Below, one piece after another: positions 1 to 20,900 of a stretch of 64,000 nt of DNA (the first letter of the stretch is position 1; each line of letters starts with the position of its first letter). The notes beneath the pieces were generated by a model, which did no database searches, was not told the origin of the DNA, and saw nothing but the letters and a program-made list of their open reading frames with translations. The stretch is from Loxodes magnus (lineage: Eukaryota; Ciliophora; Karyorelictea; Loxodida; Loxodidae). Location: NCBI GenBank assembly GCA_946699065.1, contig CAMPDV010000276.1:62001-126000 (forward strand), read 5' to 3'. The translations under genes and the position numbers were made by a program.

Positions 1-724
<724 letters not shown>

Positions 725-727
725 TAG

Positions 728-853
<126 letters not shown>

Positions 854-1476
854 TGATCTGTGGCTATATCCAGTGATTCAGAGTTCATCGTATCGGGAAG
901 TGATGATAAGACGGTGAGACTATGGGACGTCAAGACAGGTACCTGTAAGACCATGAGTGGTCACACTAGTTATGTATATGCTGTGGCTATATCCAGTGAT
1001 TCAGAGTTCATCGTATCGGGAAGTTATGATAAGACGGTGAGACTATGGGACGTCAAGACAGGTACCTGTAAGACCATGAGTGGTCACACTAATTAGGTAT
1101 AATCTGTGGCTATATCCAGTGATTCAGAGTTCATCGTATCGGGAAGTGCAGATTAGACGGTGAGACTATGGGACGTCAAGACAGGTACCTGTAAGACCAT
1201 GAGTGGTCACACTAGTTATGTATATGCTGTGGCTATATCCAGTGATTCAGAGTTCATCGTATCGGGAAGTGATGATAATACGGTGAGACTATGGGACGTC
1301 AAGACAGGTACCTGTAAGACCATGAGTGGTCACACTAGTTATGTATCATCTGTGGCTATATCCAGTGATTCAGAGTTCATCGTATCGGGAAGTCGAGATA
1401 ATACGGTGAGACTATGGGACGTCAAGACAGGTACCTGTAAGACCATGAGTGGTCACACTAGTAATGTATGATCTGT

Positions 1477-2127
1477 GGCTATATCCAGTGATTCAGAGTT
1501 CATCGTATCGGGAAGTGCAGATTATACGGTGAGACTATGGGACGTCAAGACAGTTACCTGTAAGACCATGAGTGGTCACACTAGTTATGTATATGCTGTG
1601 GCTATATCCAGTGATTCAGAGTTCATCGTATCGGGAAGTGCAGATTATACGGTGAGACTATGGGACGTCAAGACAGGTACCTGTAAGACCATGAGTGGTC
1701 ACACTAGTAATGTATGATCTGTGGCTATATCCAGTTATTCAGAGTCCATCGTATCGGGAAGTGCAGATTATACGGTGAGACTATGGGACGTCAAGACAGG
1801 TACCTGTAAGACCATGAGTGGTCACACTAGTTATGTATCATCTGTGGCTATATCCAGTGATTCAGAGTTCATCGTATCGGGAAGTGCAGATTATACGGTG
1901 AGACTATGGGACGTCAAGACAGGTACCTGTAAGACCATGAGTGGTCACACTAATTAGGTATAATCTGTGGCTATATCCAGTGATTCAGAGTTCATCGTAT
2001 CGGGAAGTGCAGATTATACGGTGAGACTATGGGACGTCAAGACAGGTATCTGTAAGACCATGAGTGGTCACACACATTATGTATGATCTGTGGCTATATC
2101 CAGTGATTCAGAGTTCATCGTATCGGG
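1477..2127 (+). repeat. Duplicated block, right copy (partner at 1-651)
   Basis: Right copy of the 1476-bp-offset duplication. The match ends at about 2127, where the next turn is D/N against Y/K in the left copy, again a cluster B change. Confidence 0.85.
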
Positions 2128-3567
2128 AAGTGATGATAATACGGTGAGACTATGGGACGTCAAGACAGGTACCTGTAAGACCATGAGTGGTCACACTAGT
2201 TATGTATCATCTGTGGCTATATCCAGTGATTCAGAGTTCATCGTATCGGGAAGTGATGATAAGACGGTGAGACTATGGGACGTCAAGACAGGTACCTGTA
2301 AGACCATGAGTGGTCACACTAATTAGGCATTATCTGTGGCTATATCCAGTGATTCAGAGTTCATCGTATCGGGAAGTCGAGATAATACGGTGAGACTATG
2401 GGACGTCAAGACAGGTACCTGTAAGATCATGAGTGGTCACACACATTATGTATATGCCGTGGCTATATCCAGTAATTCAGAGTTCATCGTATCGGGAAGT
2501 GCAGATAAGACGGTGAGACTATGGGACGTCAAGACAGGTACCTGTAAGACCATGAGTGGTCACACAAAATAGTTATATGCTGTGGCTATATCCAGTGATT
2601 CAGAGTTCATCGTATCGGGAAGTGCAGATTATACGGTGAGACTATGGGACGTCAAGACAGGTACCTGTAAGACCATGAGTGGTCCCACTAGTAATGTATG
2701 ATCTGTGGCTATATCCAGTGATTCAGAGTTCATCGTATCGGGAAGTCGAGATAATACGGTGAGACTATGGGACGTCAAGACAGGTACCTGTAAGACCATG
2801 AGTGGTCACACTAATTAGGTATTATCTGTGGCTATATCCAGTGATTCAGAGTTCATCGTATCGGGAAGTCGAGATAATACGGTGAGACTATGGGACGTCA
2901 AGACAGGTACCTGTAAGACCATGAGTGGTCACACACTAGTAATGTATATGCTGTGGCTATATCCAGTGATTCAGAGTTCATCGTATCGGGAAGTGATGAT
3001 AAGACGGTGAGACTATGGGACGTCAAGACAGGTACCTGTAAGACCATGAGTGGTCACACACATTATGTATCATCTGTGGCTATATCCAGTGATTCAGAGT
3101 TCATCGTATAGGGAAGTAGAGATTATACGGTGAGACTATTGGACGTCAAGACAGTTACCTGTAAGACCATGAGTGGTCACACTAATTAGGTATTATCTGT
3201 GGCTATATCCAGTGATTCAGAGTTCATCGTATCGGGAAGTCGAGATAATACGGTGAGACTATGGGACGTCAAGACAGGTACCTGTAAGACCATGAGTGGT
3301 CACACTAATTAGGTATTATCTGTGGCTATATCCAGTGATTCAGAGTCCATCGTATCGGGAAGTTATGATAAGACGGTGAGACTATGGGACGTCAAGACAG
3401 GTACCTGTAAGACCATGAGTGGTCACACTAGTTATGTATATGCTGTGGCTATATCCAGTGATTCAGAGTTCATCGTATCGGGAAGTTATGATTATACGGT
3501 GAGACTATGGGACGTCAAGACAGGTACCTGTAAGACCATGAGTGGTCAAACTAATTAGGTATAATCT

Positions 3568-4056
3568 GTGGCTATATCCAGTGATTCAGAGTTCATCGTA
3601 TCGGGAAGTGATGATAAGACGGTGAGACTATGGGACGTCAAGACAGGTACCTGTAAGACCATGAGTGGTCACACTAGTTATGTATCATCTGTGGCTATAT
3701 CCAGTGATTCAGAGTTCATCGTATCGGGAAGTGCAGATTATACGGTGAGACTATGGGACGTCAAGACAGGTACCTGTAAGACCATGAGTGGTCACACACA
3801 TTATGTATATGCCGTTGCTATATCCAGTAATTCAGAGTTCATCGTATCGGGAAGTGCAGATTATACGGTGAGACTATGGGACGTCAAGACAGGTACCTGT
3901 AAGACCATGAGTGGTCACACTAGTTATGTATCATCTGTAGCTATATCCAGTGATTCAGAGTTCATCGTATCGGGAAGTGCAGATTATACGGTGAGACTAT
4001 GGGACGTCAAGACAGTTACCTGTAAGACCATGAGTGGTCACACTAGTAATGTATGA
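3568..4056 (+). CDS. Open WD40 segment, four repeats (162 codons)
   Basis: Four intact repeats with turns D/K, A/Y, A/Y and A/Y. The linkers are SYVSS, HYVYA and SYVSS, with SSNSEF in the third repeat and KTVTC in the fourth. It ends SNV then TGA, the stop type in which a tca or tat codon of cluster A has become tga. It lies upstream of a 2-bp insertion at about 4166. Probably an interrupted fragment. Confidence 0.22.
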   Translation: MAISSDSEFIVSGSDDKTVRLWDVKTGTCKTMSGHTSYVSSVAISSDSEFIVSGSADYTVRLWDVKTGTCKTMSGHTHYVYAVAISSNSEFIVSGSADYTVRLWDVKTGTCKTMSGHTSYVSSVAISSDSEFIVSGSADYTVRLWDVKTVTCKTMSGHTSNV

Positions 4057-4532
4057 TCTGTGGCTATATCCAGTGATTCAGAGTTCATCGTATCGGGAAG
4101 TGCAGATAATACGGTGAGACTATGGGACGTCAAGACAGGTACCTGTAAGACCATGAGTGGTCACACACTAGTAATGTATATGCTGTGGCTATATCCAGTG
4201 ATTCAGAGTTCATCGTATCGGGAAGTCGAGATAATACGGTGAGACTATGGGACGTCAAGACAGGTACCTGTAAGACCATGAGTGGTCACACTAGTTATGT
4301 ATATGCTGTGGCTATATCCAGTGATTCAGAGTTCATCGTATCGGGAAGTCGAGATAATACGGTGAGACTATGGGACGTCAAGACAGGTACCTGTAAGACC
4401 ATGAGTGGTCACACACATTATGTAAGATCTGTGGCTATATCCAGTGATTCAGAGTTCATCGTATCGGGAAGTGATGATAAGACGGTGAGACTATGGGACG
4501 TCAAGACAGGTACCTGTAAGACCATGAGTGGT

Positions 4533-6995
<2,463 letters not shown>

Positions 6996-7292
6996 TAGTT
7001 ATGTATCATCTGTGGCTATATCCAGTGATTCAGAGTTCATCGTATCGGGAAGTGCAGATTATACGGTGAGACTATGGGACGTCAAGACAGGTACCTGTAA
7101 GACCATGAGTGGTCACACTAATTAGGCATTATCTGTGGCTATATCCAGTGATTCAGAGTTCATCGTATCGGGAAGTCGAGATAATACGGTGAGACTATGG
7201 GACGTCAAGACAGGTACCTGTAAGACCATGAGTGGTCACACTAATTAGGCATTATCTGTGGCTATATCCAGTGATTCAGAGTTCATCGTATC

Positions 7293-7994
7293 GGGAATGC
7301 AGATTATACGGTGAGACTATGGGACGTCAAGACAGGTACCTGTAAGACCATGAGTGGTCACACTAGTAATGTATATGCTGTGGCTATATCCAGTGATTCA
7401 TAGTTCATCGTATCGGGAAGTAATGATTATACGGTGAGACTATGGGACGTCAAGACAGGTACCTGTAAGACCATGAGTGGTCACACTAATTAGGTATTAT
7501 CTGTGGCTATATCCAGTGATCCAGAGTCCATCGTATCGGGAAGTCGAGATAATACGGTGAGACTATGGGACGTCAAGACAGGTACCTGTAAGACCATGAG
7601 TGGTCACACTAATTAGGCATTATCTGTGGCTATATCCAGTGATTCAGAGTTCATCGTATCGGGAATGCAGATTAGACGGTGAGACTATGGGACGTCAAGA
7701 CAGGTACCTGTAAGACCATGAGTGGTCACACTAGTAATGTATATGCTGTGGCTATATCCAGTGATTCATAGTTCATCGTATCGGGAAGTAATGATTATAC
7801 GGTGAGACTATGGGACGTCAAGACAGGTACCTGTAAGACCATGAGTGGTCACACTAATTAGGTATTATCTGTGGCTATATCCAGTGATCCAGAGTCCATC
7901 GTATCGGGAAGTCGAGATAATACGGTGAGACTATGGGACGTCAAGACAGGTACCTGTAAGACCATGAGTGGTCACACTAATTAGGCATTATCTG
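7293..7994 (+). repeat. 368-bp tandem repeat of a three-unit module with a 1-bp deletion
   Basis: The module holds a GGGAATGCAG unit (1 bp lost from gggaagtgcag), a GAG-to-TAG unit with an N/Y turn, and an SSDPES unit. It occurs at 7293 and 7661 and again at 9382. The spacing of 368 is three units minus the deleted base. The first copy has gattat and the later ones gattag in the deleted unit. Confidence 0.85.
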
Positions 7995-8220
7995 TGGCTA
8001 TATCCAGTGATTCAGAGTTCATCGTATCGGGAAGTGCAGATAATACGGTGAGACTATGGGACGTCAAGACAGGTACCTGTAAGACCATGAGTGGTCACAC
8101 ACTAGTAATGTATATGCTGTGGCTATATCCAGTGATTCAGAGTTCATCGTATCGGGAAGTGATGATAAGACGGTGAGACTATGGGACGTCAAGACAGGTA
8201 CCTGTAAGACCATGAGTGGT

Positions 8221-8945
8221 CACAGATTCTGTAAAATCTGTGGCTATATCCAGTGATTCAGAGTTCATCGTATCGGGAAGTGCAGATTATACGGTGAGAC
8301 TATGGGACGTCAAGACAGGTACCTGTAAGACCATGAGTGGTCATACTAATTATGTATAATCTGTGGCTATATCCAGTGATTCAGAGTTCATCGTATCGGG
8401 AAGTGCAGATTATACGGTGAGACTATGGGACGTCAAGACAGGTACCTGTAAGACCATGAGTGGTCACACTAATTAGGTATTATCTGTGGCTATATCCAGT
8501 GATTCAGAGTCCATCGTATCGGGAAGTCGAGATAATACGGTGAGACTATGGGACGTCAAGACAGTTACCTGTAAGACCATGAGTGGTCACACTAATTAGG
8601 TATTATCTGTGGCTATATCCAGTGATTCAGAGTTCATCGTATCGGGAAGTGCAGATAAGACGGTGAGACTATGGGACGTCAAGACAGGTACCTGTAAGAC
8701 CATGAGTGGTCACACTAGTAATGTATGATCTGTGGCTATATCCAGTGATTCAGAGTTCATCGTATCGGGAAGTGCAGATTATACGGTGAGACTATGGGAC
8801 GTCAAGACAGGTACCTGTAAGACCATGAGTGGTCACACAAAATAGTTATATGCTGTGGCTATATCCAGTGATTCAGAGTTCATCGTATCGGGAAGTCGAG
8901 ATAATACGGTGAGACTATGGGACGTCAAGACAGGTACCTGTAAGA
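8221..8945 (+). repeat. Related block, copy 2 (partners at 4533 and 9939)
   Basis: Shares the CACAGATTCTG deletion and the CATACTAATTATG linker with the blocks at 4533 (offset 3688 bp) and 9939 (offset 1718 bp). It continues beyond 8945 with the block at 9939 (HYVYA linker, SSNSEF, A/K turn), while the block at 4533 instead has a 2-bp CA insertion. Confidence 0.8.
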
Positions 8946-9938
8946 CCATGAGTGGTCACACACATTATGTATATGCCGTGGCTATATCCAGTAATTCAGA
9001 GTTCATCGTATCGGGAAGTGCAGATAAGACGGTGAGACTATGGGACGTCAAGACAGGTACCTGTAAGACCATGAGTGGTCACACTAGTAATGTATGATCT
9101 GTGGCTATATCCAGTGATTCAGAGTTCATCGTATCGGGAAGTTATGATTATACGGTGAGACTATGGGACGTCAAGACAGGTACCTGTAAGACCATGAGTG
9201 GTCACACTAATTAGGTATTATCTGTGGCTATATCCAGTGATTCAGAGTCCATCGTATCGGGAAGTTATGATAAGACGGTGAGACTATGGGACGTCAAGAC
9301 AGGTACCTGTAAGACCATGAGTGGTCACACAGATTCTGTAAAATCTGTGGCTATATCCAGTGATTCAGAGTTCATCGTATCGGGAATGCAGATTAGACGG
9401 TGAGACTATGGGACGTCAAGACAGGTACCTGTAAGACCATGAGTGGTCACACTAGTAATGTATATGCTGTGGCTATATCCAGTGATTCATAGTTCATCGT
9501 ATCGGGAAGTAATGATTATACGGTGAGACTATGGGACGTCAAGACAGGTACCTGTAAGACCATGAGTGGTCACACTAATTAGGTATTATCTGTGGCTATA
9601 TCCAGTGATCCAGAGTCCATCGTATCGGGAAGTCGAGATAATACGGTGAGACTATGGGACGTCAAGACAGGTACCTGTAAGACCATGAGTGGTCACACTA
9701 ATTAGGCATTATCTGTGGCTATATCCAGTGATTCAGAGTTCATCGTATCGGGAATGCAGATTAGACGGTGAGACTATGGGACGTCAAGACAGGTACCTGT
9801 AAGACCATGAGTGGTCACACTAGTAATGTATATGCTGTGGCTATATCCAGTGATTCAGAGTTCATCGTATCGGGAAGTGATGATAAGACGGTGAGACTAT
9901 GGGACGTCAAGACAGGTACCTGTAAGACCATGAGTGGT

Positions 9939-12401
<2,463 letters not shown>

Positions 12402-12660
12402 TAGTTATGTATATGCTGTGGCTATATCCAGTGATTCAGAGTTCATCGTATCGGGAAGTCGAGATAATACGGTGAGACTATGGGACGTCAAGACAGGTAC
12501 ATGTAAGACCATGAGTGGTCACACTAATTAGGTATTTGCTGTGGCTATATCCAGTGATTCAGAGTTCATCGTATAGGGAAGTGCAGATAAGACGGTGAGA
12601 CTATGGGACGTCAAGACAGGTACCTGTAAGACCATGAGTGGTCACACTAGTAATGTATGA

Positions 12661-12774
<114 letters not shown>

Positions 12775-13767
12775 TAGGTATAATCTGTGGCTATATCCAG
12801 TGATTCAGAGTTCATCGTATCGGGAAGTGCAGATTATACGGTGAGACTATGGGACGTCAAGACAGTTACCTGTAAGACCATGAGTGGTCACACTAGTAAT
12901 GTATGATCTGTGGCTATATCCAGTGATTCAGAGTTCATCGTATCGGGAAGTGATGATAATACGGTGAGACTATGGGACGTCAAGACAGGTACCTGTAAGA
13001 CCATGAGTGGTCACACTAGTTATGTATATGCTGTGGCTATATCCAGTGATTCAGAGTTCATCGTATCGGGAAGTTATGATAATACGGTGAGACTATGGGA
13101 CGTCAAGACAGGTACCTGTAAGACCATGAGTGGTCACACTAGTTATGTATATGCTGTGGCTATATCCAGTGATCCAGAGTCCATCGTATCGGGAAGTTAT
13201 GATAATACGGTGAGACTATGGGACGTCAAGACAGGTACCTGTAAGACCATGAGTGGTCACACTAATTAGGTATTATCTGTGGCTATATCCAGTGATTCAG
13301 AGTCCATCGTATCGGGAAGTCGAGATAATACGGTGAGACTATGGGACGTCAAGACAGTTACCTGTAAGACCATGAGTGGTCACACTAATTAGGTATTATC
13401 TGTGGCTATATCCAGTGATTCAGAGTTCATCGTATCGGGAAGTGCAGATAAGACGGTGAGACTATGGGACGTCAAGACAGGTACCTGTAAGACCATGAGT
13501 GGTCACACTAGTTATGTATATGCTGTGGCTATATCCAGTGATTCAGAGTTCATCGTATCGGGAAGTCGAGATAATACGGTGAGACTATGGGACGTCAAGA
13601 CAGGTACCTGTAAGACCATGAGTGGTCACACAAAATAGTTATATGCTGTGGCTATATCCAGTGATTCAGAGTTCATCGTATCGGGAAGTAGAGATTAGAC
13701 GGTGAGACTATGGGACGTCAAGACAGGTACCTGTAAGACCATGAGTGGTCAAACTAATTAGGTATAA

Positions 13768-13881
<114 letters not shown>

Positions 13882-14349
13882 TAGGTATAATCTGTGGCTA
13901 TATCCAGTGATTCAGAGTTCATCGTATCGGGAAGTGCAGATTATACGGTGAGACTATGGGACGTCAAGACAGGTACCTGTAAGACCATGAGTGGTCACAC
14001 TAATTAGGTATAATCTGTGGCTATATCCAGTGATTCAGAGTTCATCGTATCGGGAAGTGCAGATTATACGGTGAGACTATGGGACGTCAAGACAGGTACC
14101 TGTAAGACCATGAGTGGTCACACACATTATGTATGATCTGTGGCTATATCCAGTGATTCAGAGTCCATCGTATCGGGAAGTTATGATAAGACGGTGAGAC
14201 TATGGGACGTCAAGACAGGTACCTGTAAGACCATGAGTGGTCACACTAGTTATGTATCATCTGTGGCTATATCCAGTGATTCAGAGTTCATCGTATCGGG
14301 AAGTAGAGATTATACGGTGAGACTATGGGACGTCAAGACAGGTACATGT

Positions 14350-14352
14350 TAG
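14350..14352 (+). other. Backbone lysine changed to TAG
   Basis: The aag of TCKTM reads tag (tgt tag acc). A single isolated change in a backbone codon, next to a unit at about 14447 where L of RLWD is Q (caa), so this neighbourhood carries several private mutations. Confidence 0.8.
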
Positions 14353-14991
14353 ACCATGAGTGGTCACACTAGTTATGTATATGCTGTGGCTATATCCAGT
14401 GATTCAGAGTTCATCGTATCGGGAAGTGCAGATTATACGGTGAGACAATGGGACGTCAAGACAGGTACATGTAAGACCATGAGTGGTCACACTAATTAGG
14501 TATTATCTGTGGCTATATCCAGTGATTCAGAGTTCATCGTATCGGGAAGTTATGATAAGACGGTGAGACTATGGGACGTCAAGACAGGTACCTGTAAGAC
14601 CATGAGTGGTCACACTAGTTATGTATATGCTGTGGCTATATCCAGTGATTCAGAGTTCATCGTATCGGGAAGTCGAGATAATACGGTGAGACTATGGGAC
14701 GTCAAGACAGGTACATGTAAGACCATGAGTGGTCACACTAATTAGGTATTTGCTGTGGCTATATCCAGTGATTCAGAGTTCATCGTATAGGGAAGTAGAG
14801 ATTAGACGGTGAGACTATGGGACGTCAAGACAGGTACCTGTAAGACCATGAGTGGTCACACTAGTTATGTATATGCTGTGGCTATATCCAGTGATTCAGA
14901 GTTCATCGTATCGGGAAGTCGAGATAATACGGTGAGACTATGGGACGTCAAGACAGGTACCTGTAAGACCATGAGTGGTCACACACATTAG

Positions 14992-15117
<126 letters not shown>

Positions 15118-15801
15118 TGATCTGTGGCTATATCCAGTGATTCAGAGTTCATCGTATAGGGAAGTAGAGATTAGACGGTGAGACTATGGGACGTCAAGAC
15201 AGGTACCTGTAAGACCATGAGTGGTCACACTAGTTATGTATATGCTGTGGCTATATCCAGTGATTCAGAGTTCATCGTATCGGGAAGTGATGATAATACG
15301 GTGAGACTATGGGACGTCAAGACAGGTACCTGTAAGACCATGAGTGGTCACACTAGTTATGTATATGCTGTGGCTATATCCAGTGATTCAGAGTTCATCG
15401 TATCGGGAAGTGATGATAAGACGGTGAGACTATGGGACGTCAAGACAGGTACCTGTAAGACCATGAGTGGTCACACTAGTAATGTATCATCTGTGGCTAT
15501 ATCCAGTGATTCAGAGTTCATCGTATAGGGAAGTTATGATAAGACGGTGAGACTATGGGACGTCAAGACAGGTACCTGTAAGACCATGAGTGGTCACACT
15601 AGTTATGTATCATCTGTGGCTATATCCAGTGATTCAGAGTTCATCGTATCGGGAAGTGATGATAAGACGGTGAGACTATGGGACGTCAAGACAGGTACCT
15701 GTAAGACCATGAGTGGTCACACTAATTAGGTATAATCTGTGGCTATATCCAGTGATTCAGAGTTCATCGTATCGGGAAGTGCAGATTATACGGTGAGACT
15801 A

Positions 15802-15804
15802 TAG
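15802..15804 (+). other. WD tryptophan changed to TAG
   Basis: The tgg of the LWDV motif reads tag (ctatag gac). A second WD tryptophan stop, TGA, is at 44221-44223. These are among the few stops that fall in the conserved backbone and look like ordinary loss-of-function point mutations. Confidence 0.85.
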
Positions 15805-17326
15805 GACGTCAAGACAGGTACCTGTAAGACCATGAGTGGTCACACTAGTTATGTATCATCTGTGGCTATATCCAGTGATTCAGAGTTCATCGTATCGGGA
15901 AGTCGAGATAATACGGTGAGACTATGGGACGTCAAGACAGGTACCTGTAAGACCATGAGTGGTCACACAAAATAGTTATATGCTGTGGCTATATCCAGTG
16001 ATTCAGAGTTCATCGTATCGGGAAGTAGAGATTAGACGGTGAGACTATGGGACGTCAAGACAGGTACATGTAAGACCATGAGTGGTCACACTAATTAGGT
16101 ATTTGCTGTGGCTATATCCAGTGATTCAGAGTTCATCGTATAGGGAAGTGCAGATAAGACGGTGAGACTATGGGACGTCAAGACAGGTACCTGTAAGACC
16201 ATGAGTGGTCACACTAATTAGGTATAATCTGTGGCTATATCCAGTGATTCAGAGTTCATCGTATCGGGAAGTGCAGATTATACGGTGAGACTATGGGACG
16301 TCAAGACAGGTACCTGTAAGACCATGAGTGGTCACACTAATTAGGCATTATCTGTGGCTATATCCAGTGATTCAGAGTTCATCGTATCGGGAATGCAGAT
16401 TATACGGTGAGACTATGGGACGTCAAGACAGGTACCTGTAGACCATGAGTGGTCACACAAAATAGTTATATGCTGTGGCTATATCCAGTGATTCAGAGTT
16501 CATCGTATCGGGAAGTAGAGATTAGACGGTGAGACTATGGGACGTCAAGACAGGTACCTGTAAGACCATGAGTGGTCAAACTAATTAGGTATAATCTGTG
16601 GCTATATCCAGTGATTCAGAGTTCATCGTATCGGGAAGTGCAGATTATACGGTGAGACTATGGGACGTCAAGACAGGTACCTGTAAGACCATGAGTGGTC
16701 ACACTAGTTATGTATATGCTGTGGCTATATCCAGTGATTCAGAGTTCATCGTATCGGGAAGTAGAGATTATACGGTGAGACTATGGGACGTCAAGACAGG
16801 TACCTGTAAGACCATGAGTGGTCACACTAATTAGGTATTATCTGTGGCTATATCCAGTGATTCAGAGTTCATCGTATCGGGAAGTGCAGATTATACGGTG
16901 AGACTATGGGACGTCAAGACAGGTACCTGTAAGACCATGAGTGGTCACACTAGTTATGTATATGCTGTGGCTATATCCAGTGATTCAGAGTTCATCGTAT
17001 CGGGAAGTAGAGATTATACGGTGAGACTATGGGACGTCAAGACAGGTACCTGTAAGACCATGAGTGGTCACACTAGTTAGGTATTATCTGTGGCTATATC
17101 CAGTGATTCAGAGTTCATCGTATCGGGAAGTCGAGATAATACGGTGAGACTATGGGACGTCAAGACAGGTACCTGTAAGACCATGAGTGGTCACACTAGT
17201 TATGTATGATCTGTGACTATATCCAGTGATTCAGAGTTCATCGTATCGGGAAGTTATGATAAGACGGTGAGACTATGGGACGTCAAGACAGGTACCTGTA
17301 AGACCATGAGTGGTCACACAAAATAG

Positions 17327-17446
<120 letters not shown>

Positions 17447-17458
17447 TAGGTATTATCT

Positions 17459-17941
17459 GTGGCTATATCCAGTGATTCAGAGTTCATCGTATCGGGAAGT
17501 GCAGATTATACGGTGAGACTATGGGACGTCAAGACAGGTACCTGTAAGACCATGAGTGGTCACACTAGTTATGTATATGCTGTGGCTATATCCAGTGATT
17601 CAGAGTTCATCGTATCGGGAAGTCGAGATAATACGGTGAGACTATGGGACGTCAAGACAGGTACCTGTAAGACCATGAGTGGTCACACTAGTAATGTATA
17701 TGCTGTGGCTATATCCAGTGATTCAGAGTTCATCGTATCGGGAAGTGCAGATTATACGGTGAGACTATGGGACGTCAAGACAGGTACCTGTAAGACCATG
17801 AGTGGTCACACTAGTTATGTATATGCTGTGGCTATATCCAGTGATTCAGAGTTCATCGTATCGGGAAGTGCAGATTCTACGGTGAGACTATGGGACGTCA
17901 AGACAGGTACCTGTAAGACCATGAGTGGTCACACTAATTAG
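17459..17941 (+). CDS. Open WD40 segment, four repeats (160 codons)
   Basis: Turns A/Y, R/N, A/Y and A/S, with linkers SYVYA, SNVYA and SYVYA, ending at N-TAG. It is the first member of the 246-bp dimer region. Unlike later members, its SNV linker continues as SNVYA (tat gct) instead of SNV-TGA, so two dimers stay joined in frame. That makes it a natural comparison for how the later TGA arose. Confidence 0.22.
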   Translation: MAISSDSEFIVSGSADYTVRLWDVKTGTCKTMSGHTSYVYAVAISSDSEFIVSGSRDNTVRLWDVKTGTCKTMSGHTSNVYAVAISSDSEFIVSGSADYTVRLWDVKTGTCKTMSGHTSYVYAVAISSDSEFIVSGSADSTVRLWDVKTGTCKTMSGHTN

Positions 17942-20900
17942 GTATTATCTGTGGCTATATCCAGTGATTCAGAGTTCATCGTATCGGGAAGTGCAGATTA
18001 TACGGTGAGACTATGGGACGTCAAGACAGGTACCTGTAAGACCATGAGTGGTCACACTAGTTATGTATATGCTGTGGCTATATCCAGTGATTCAGAGTTC
18101 ATCGTATCGGGAAGTCGAGATAATACGGTGAGACTATGGGACGTCAAGACAGGTACCTGTAAGACCATGAGTGGTCACACTAGTAATGTATGATCTGTGG
18201 CTATATCCAGTGATTCAGAGTTCATCGTATCGGGAAGTGCAGATTATACGGTGAGACTATGGGACGTCAAGACAGGTACCTGTAAGACCATGAGTGGTCA
18301 CACTAGTTATGTATATGCTGTGGCTATATCCAGTGATTCAGAGTTCATCGTATCGGGAAGTGCAGATTCTACGGTGAGACTATGGGACGTCAAGACAGGT
18401 ACCTGTAAGACCATGAGTGGTCACACTAATTAGGTATTATCTGTGGCTATATCCAGTGATTCAGAGTTCATCGTATCGGGAAGTGCAGATTATACGGTGA
18501 GACTATGGGACGTCAAGACAGGTACCTGTAAGACCATGAGTGGTCACACTAGTTATGTATATGCTGTGGCTATATCCAGTGATTCAGAGTTCATCGTATC
18601 GGGAAGTGCAGATTCTACGGTGAGACTATGGGACGTCAAGACAGGTACCTGTAAGACCATGAGTGGTCACACTAATTAGGTATTATCTGTGGCTATATCC
18701 AGTGATTCAGAGTTCATCGTATCGGGAAGTGCAGATTATACGGTGAGACTATGGGACGTCAAGACAGGTACCTGTAAGACCATGAGTGGTCACACTAGTT
18801 ATGTATATGCTGTGGCTATATCCAGTGATTCAGAGTTCATCGTATCGGGAAGTCGAGATAATACGGTGAGACTATGGGACGTCAAGACAGGTACCTGTAA
18901 GACCATGAGTGGTCACACTAGTAATGTATGATCTGTGGCTATATCCAGTGATTCAGAGTTCATCGTATCGGGAAGTGCAGATTATACGGTGAGACTATGG
19001 GACGTCAAGACAGGTACCTGTAAGACCATGAGTGGTCACACTAGTTATGTATATGCTGTGGCTATATCCAGTGATTCAGAGTTCATCGTATCGGGAAGTG
19101 CAGATTCTACGGTGAGACTATGGGACGTCAAGACAGGTACCTGTAAGACCATGAGTGGTCACACTAATTAGGTATTATCTGTGGCTATATCCAGTGATTC
19201 AGAGTTCATCGTATCGGGAAGTGCAGATTATACGGTGAGACTATGGGACGTCAAGACAGGTACCTGTAAGACCATGAGTGGTCACACAGATTCTGTAAAA
19301 TCTGTGGCTATATCCAGTGATTCAGAGTTCATCGTATCGGGAAGTGCAGATTATACGGTGAGACTATGGGACGTCAAGACAGTTACCTGTAAGACCATGA
19401 GTGGTCACACTAATTAGGTATAATCTGTGGCTATATCCAGTGATTCAGAGTTCATCGTATCGGGAAGTGCAGATTATACGGTGAGACTATGGGACGTCAA
19501 GACAGGTACCTGTAAGACCATGAGTGGTCACACTAGTTATGTATATGCTGTGGCTATATCCAGTGATTCAGAGTTCATCGTATCGGGAAGTCGAGATAAT
19601 ACGGTGAGACTATGGGACGTCAAGACAGGTACCTGTAAGACCATGAGTGGTCACACTAGTAATGTATGATCTGTGGCTATATCCAGTGATTCAGAGTTCA
19701 TCGTATCGGGAAGTAGAGATTATACGGTGAGACTATGGGACGTCAAGACAGGTACCTGTAAGACCATGAGTGGTCACACAGATTCTGTAAAATCTGTGGC
19801 TATATCCAGTGATTCAGAGTTCATCGTATCGGGAAGTGCAGATTATACGGTGAGACTATGGGACGTCAAGACAGTTACCTGTAAGACCATGAGTGGTCAC
19901 ACTAATTAGGTATAATCTGTGGCTATATCCAGTGATTCAGAGTTCATCGTATCGGGAAGTGCAGATTATACGGTGAGACTATGGGACGTCAAGACAGGTA
20001 CCTGTAAGACCATGAGTGGTCACACTAGTTATGTATATGCTGTGGCTATATCCAGTGATTCAGAGTTCATCGTATCGGGAAGTCGAGATAATACGGTGAG
20101 ACTATGGGACGTCAAGACAGGTACCTGTAAGACCATGAGTGGTCACACTAGTAATGTATGATCTGTGGCTATATCCAGTGATTCAGAGTTCATCGTATCG
20201 GGAAGTGCAGATTATACGGTGAGACTATGGGACGTCAAGACAGGTACCTGTAAGACCATGAGTGGTCACACTAGTTATGTATATGCTGTGGCTATATCCA
20301 GTGATTCAGAGTTCATCGTATCGGGAAGTGCAGATTCTACGGTGAGACTATGGGACGTCAAGACAGGTACCTGTAAGACCATGAGTGGTCACACTAATTA
20401 GGTATTATCTGTGGCTATATCCAGTGATTCAGAGTTCATCGTATCGGGAAGTGCAGATTATACGGTGAGACTATGGGACGTCAAGACAGGTACCTGTAAG
20501 ACCATGAGTGGTCACACTAGTTATGTATATGCTGTGGCTATATCCAGTGATTCAGAGTTCATCGTATCGGGAAGTCGAGATAATACGGTGAGACTATGGG
20601 ACGTCAAGACAGGTACCTGTAAGACCATGAGTGGTCACACTAGTAATGTATGATCTGTGGCTATATCCAGTGATTCAGAGTTCATCGTATCGGGAAGTGC
20701 AGATTATACGGTGAGACTATGGGACGTCAAGACAGGTACCTGTAAGACCATGAGTGGTCACACTAGTTATGTATATGCTGTGGCTATATCCAGTGATTCA
20801 GAGTTCATCGTATCGGGAAGTGCAGATTCTACGGTGAGACTATGGGACGTCAAGACAGGTACCTGTAAGACCATGAGTGGTCACACTAATTAGGTATTAT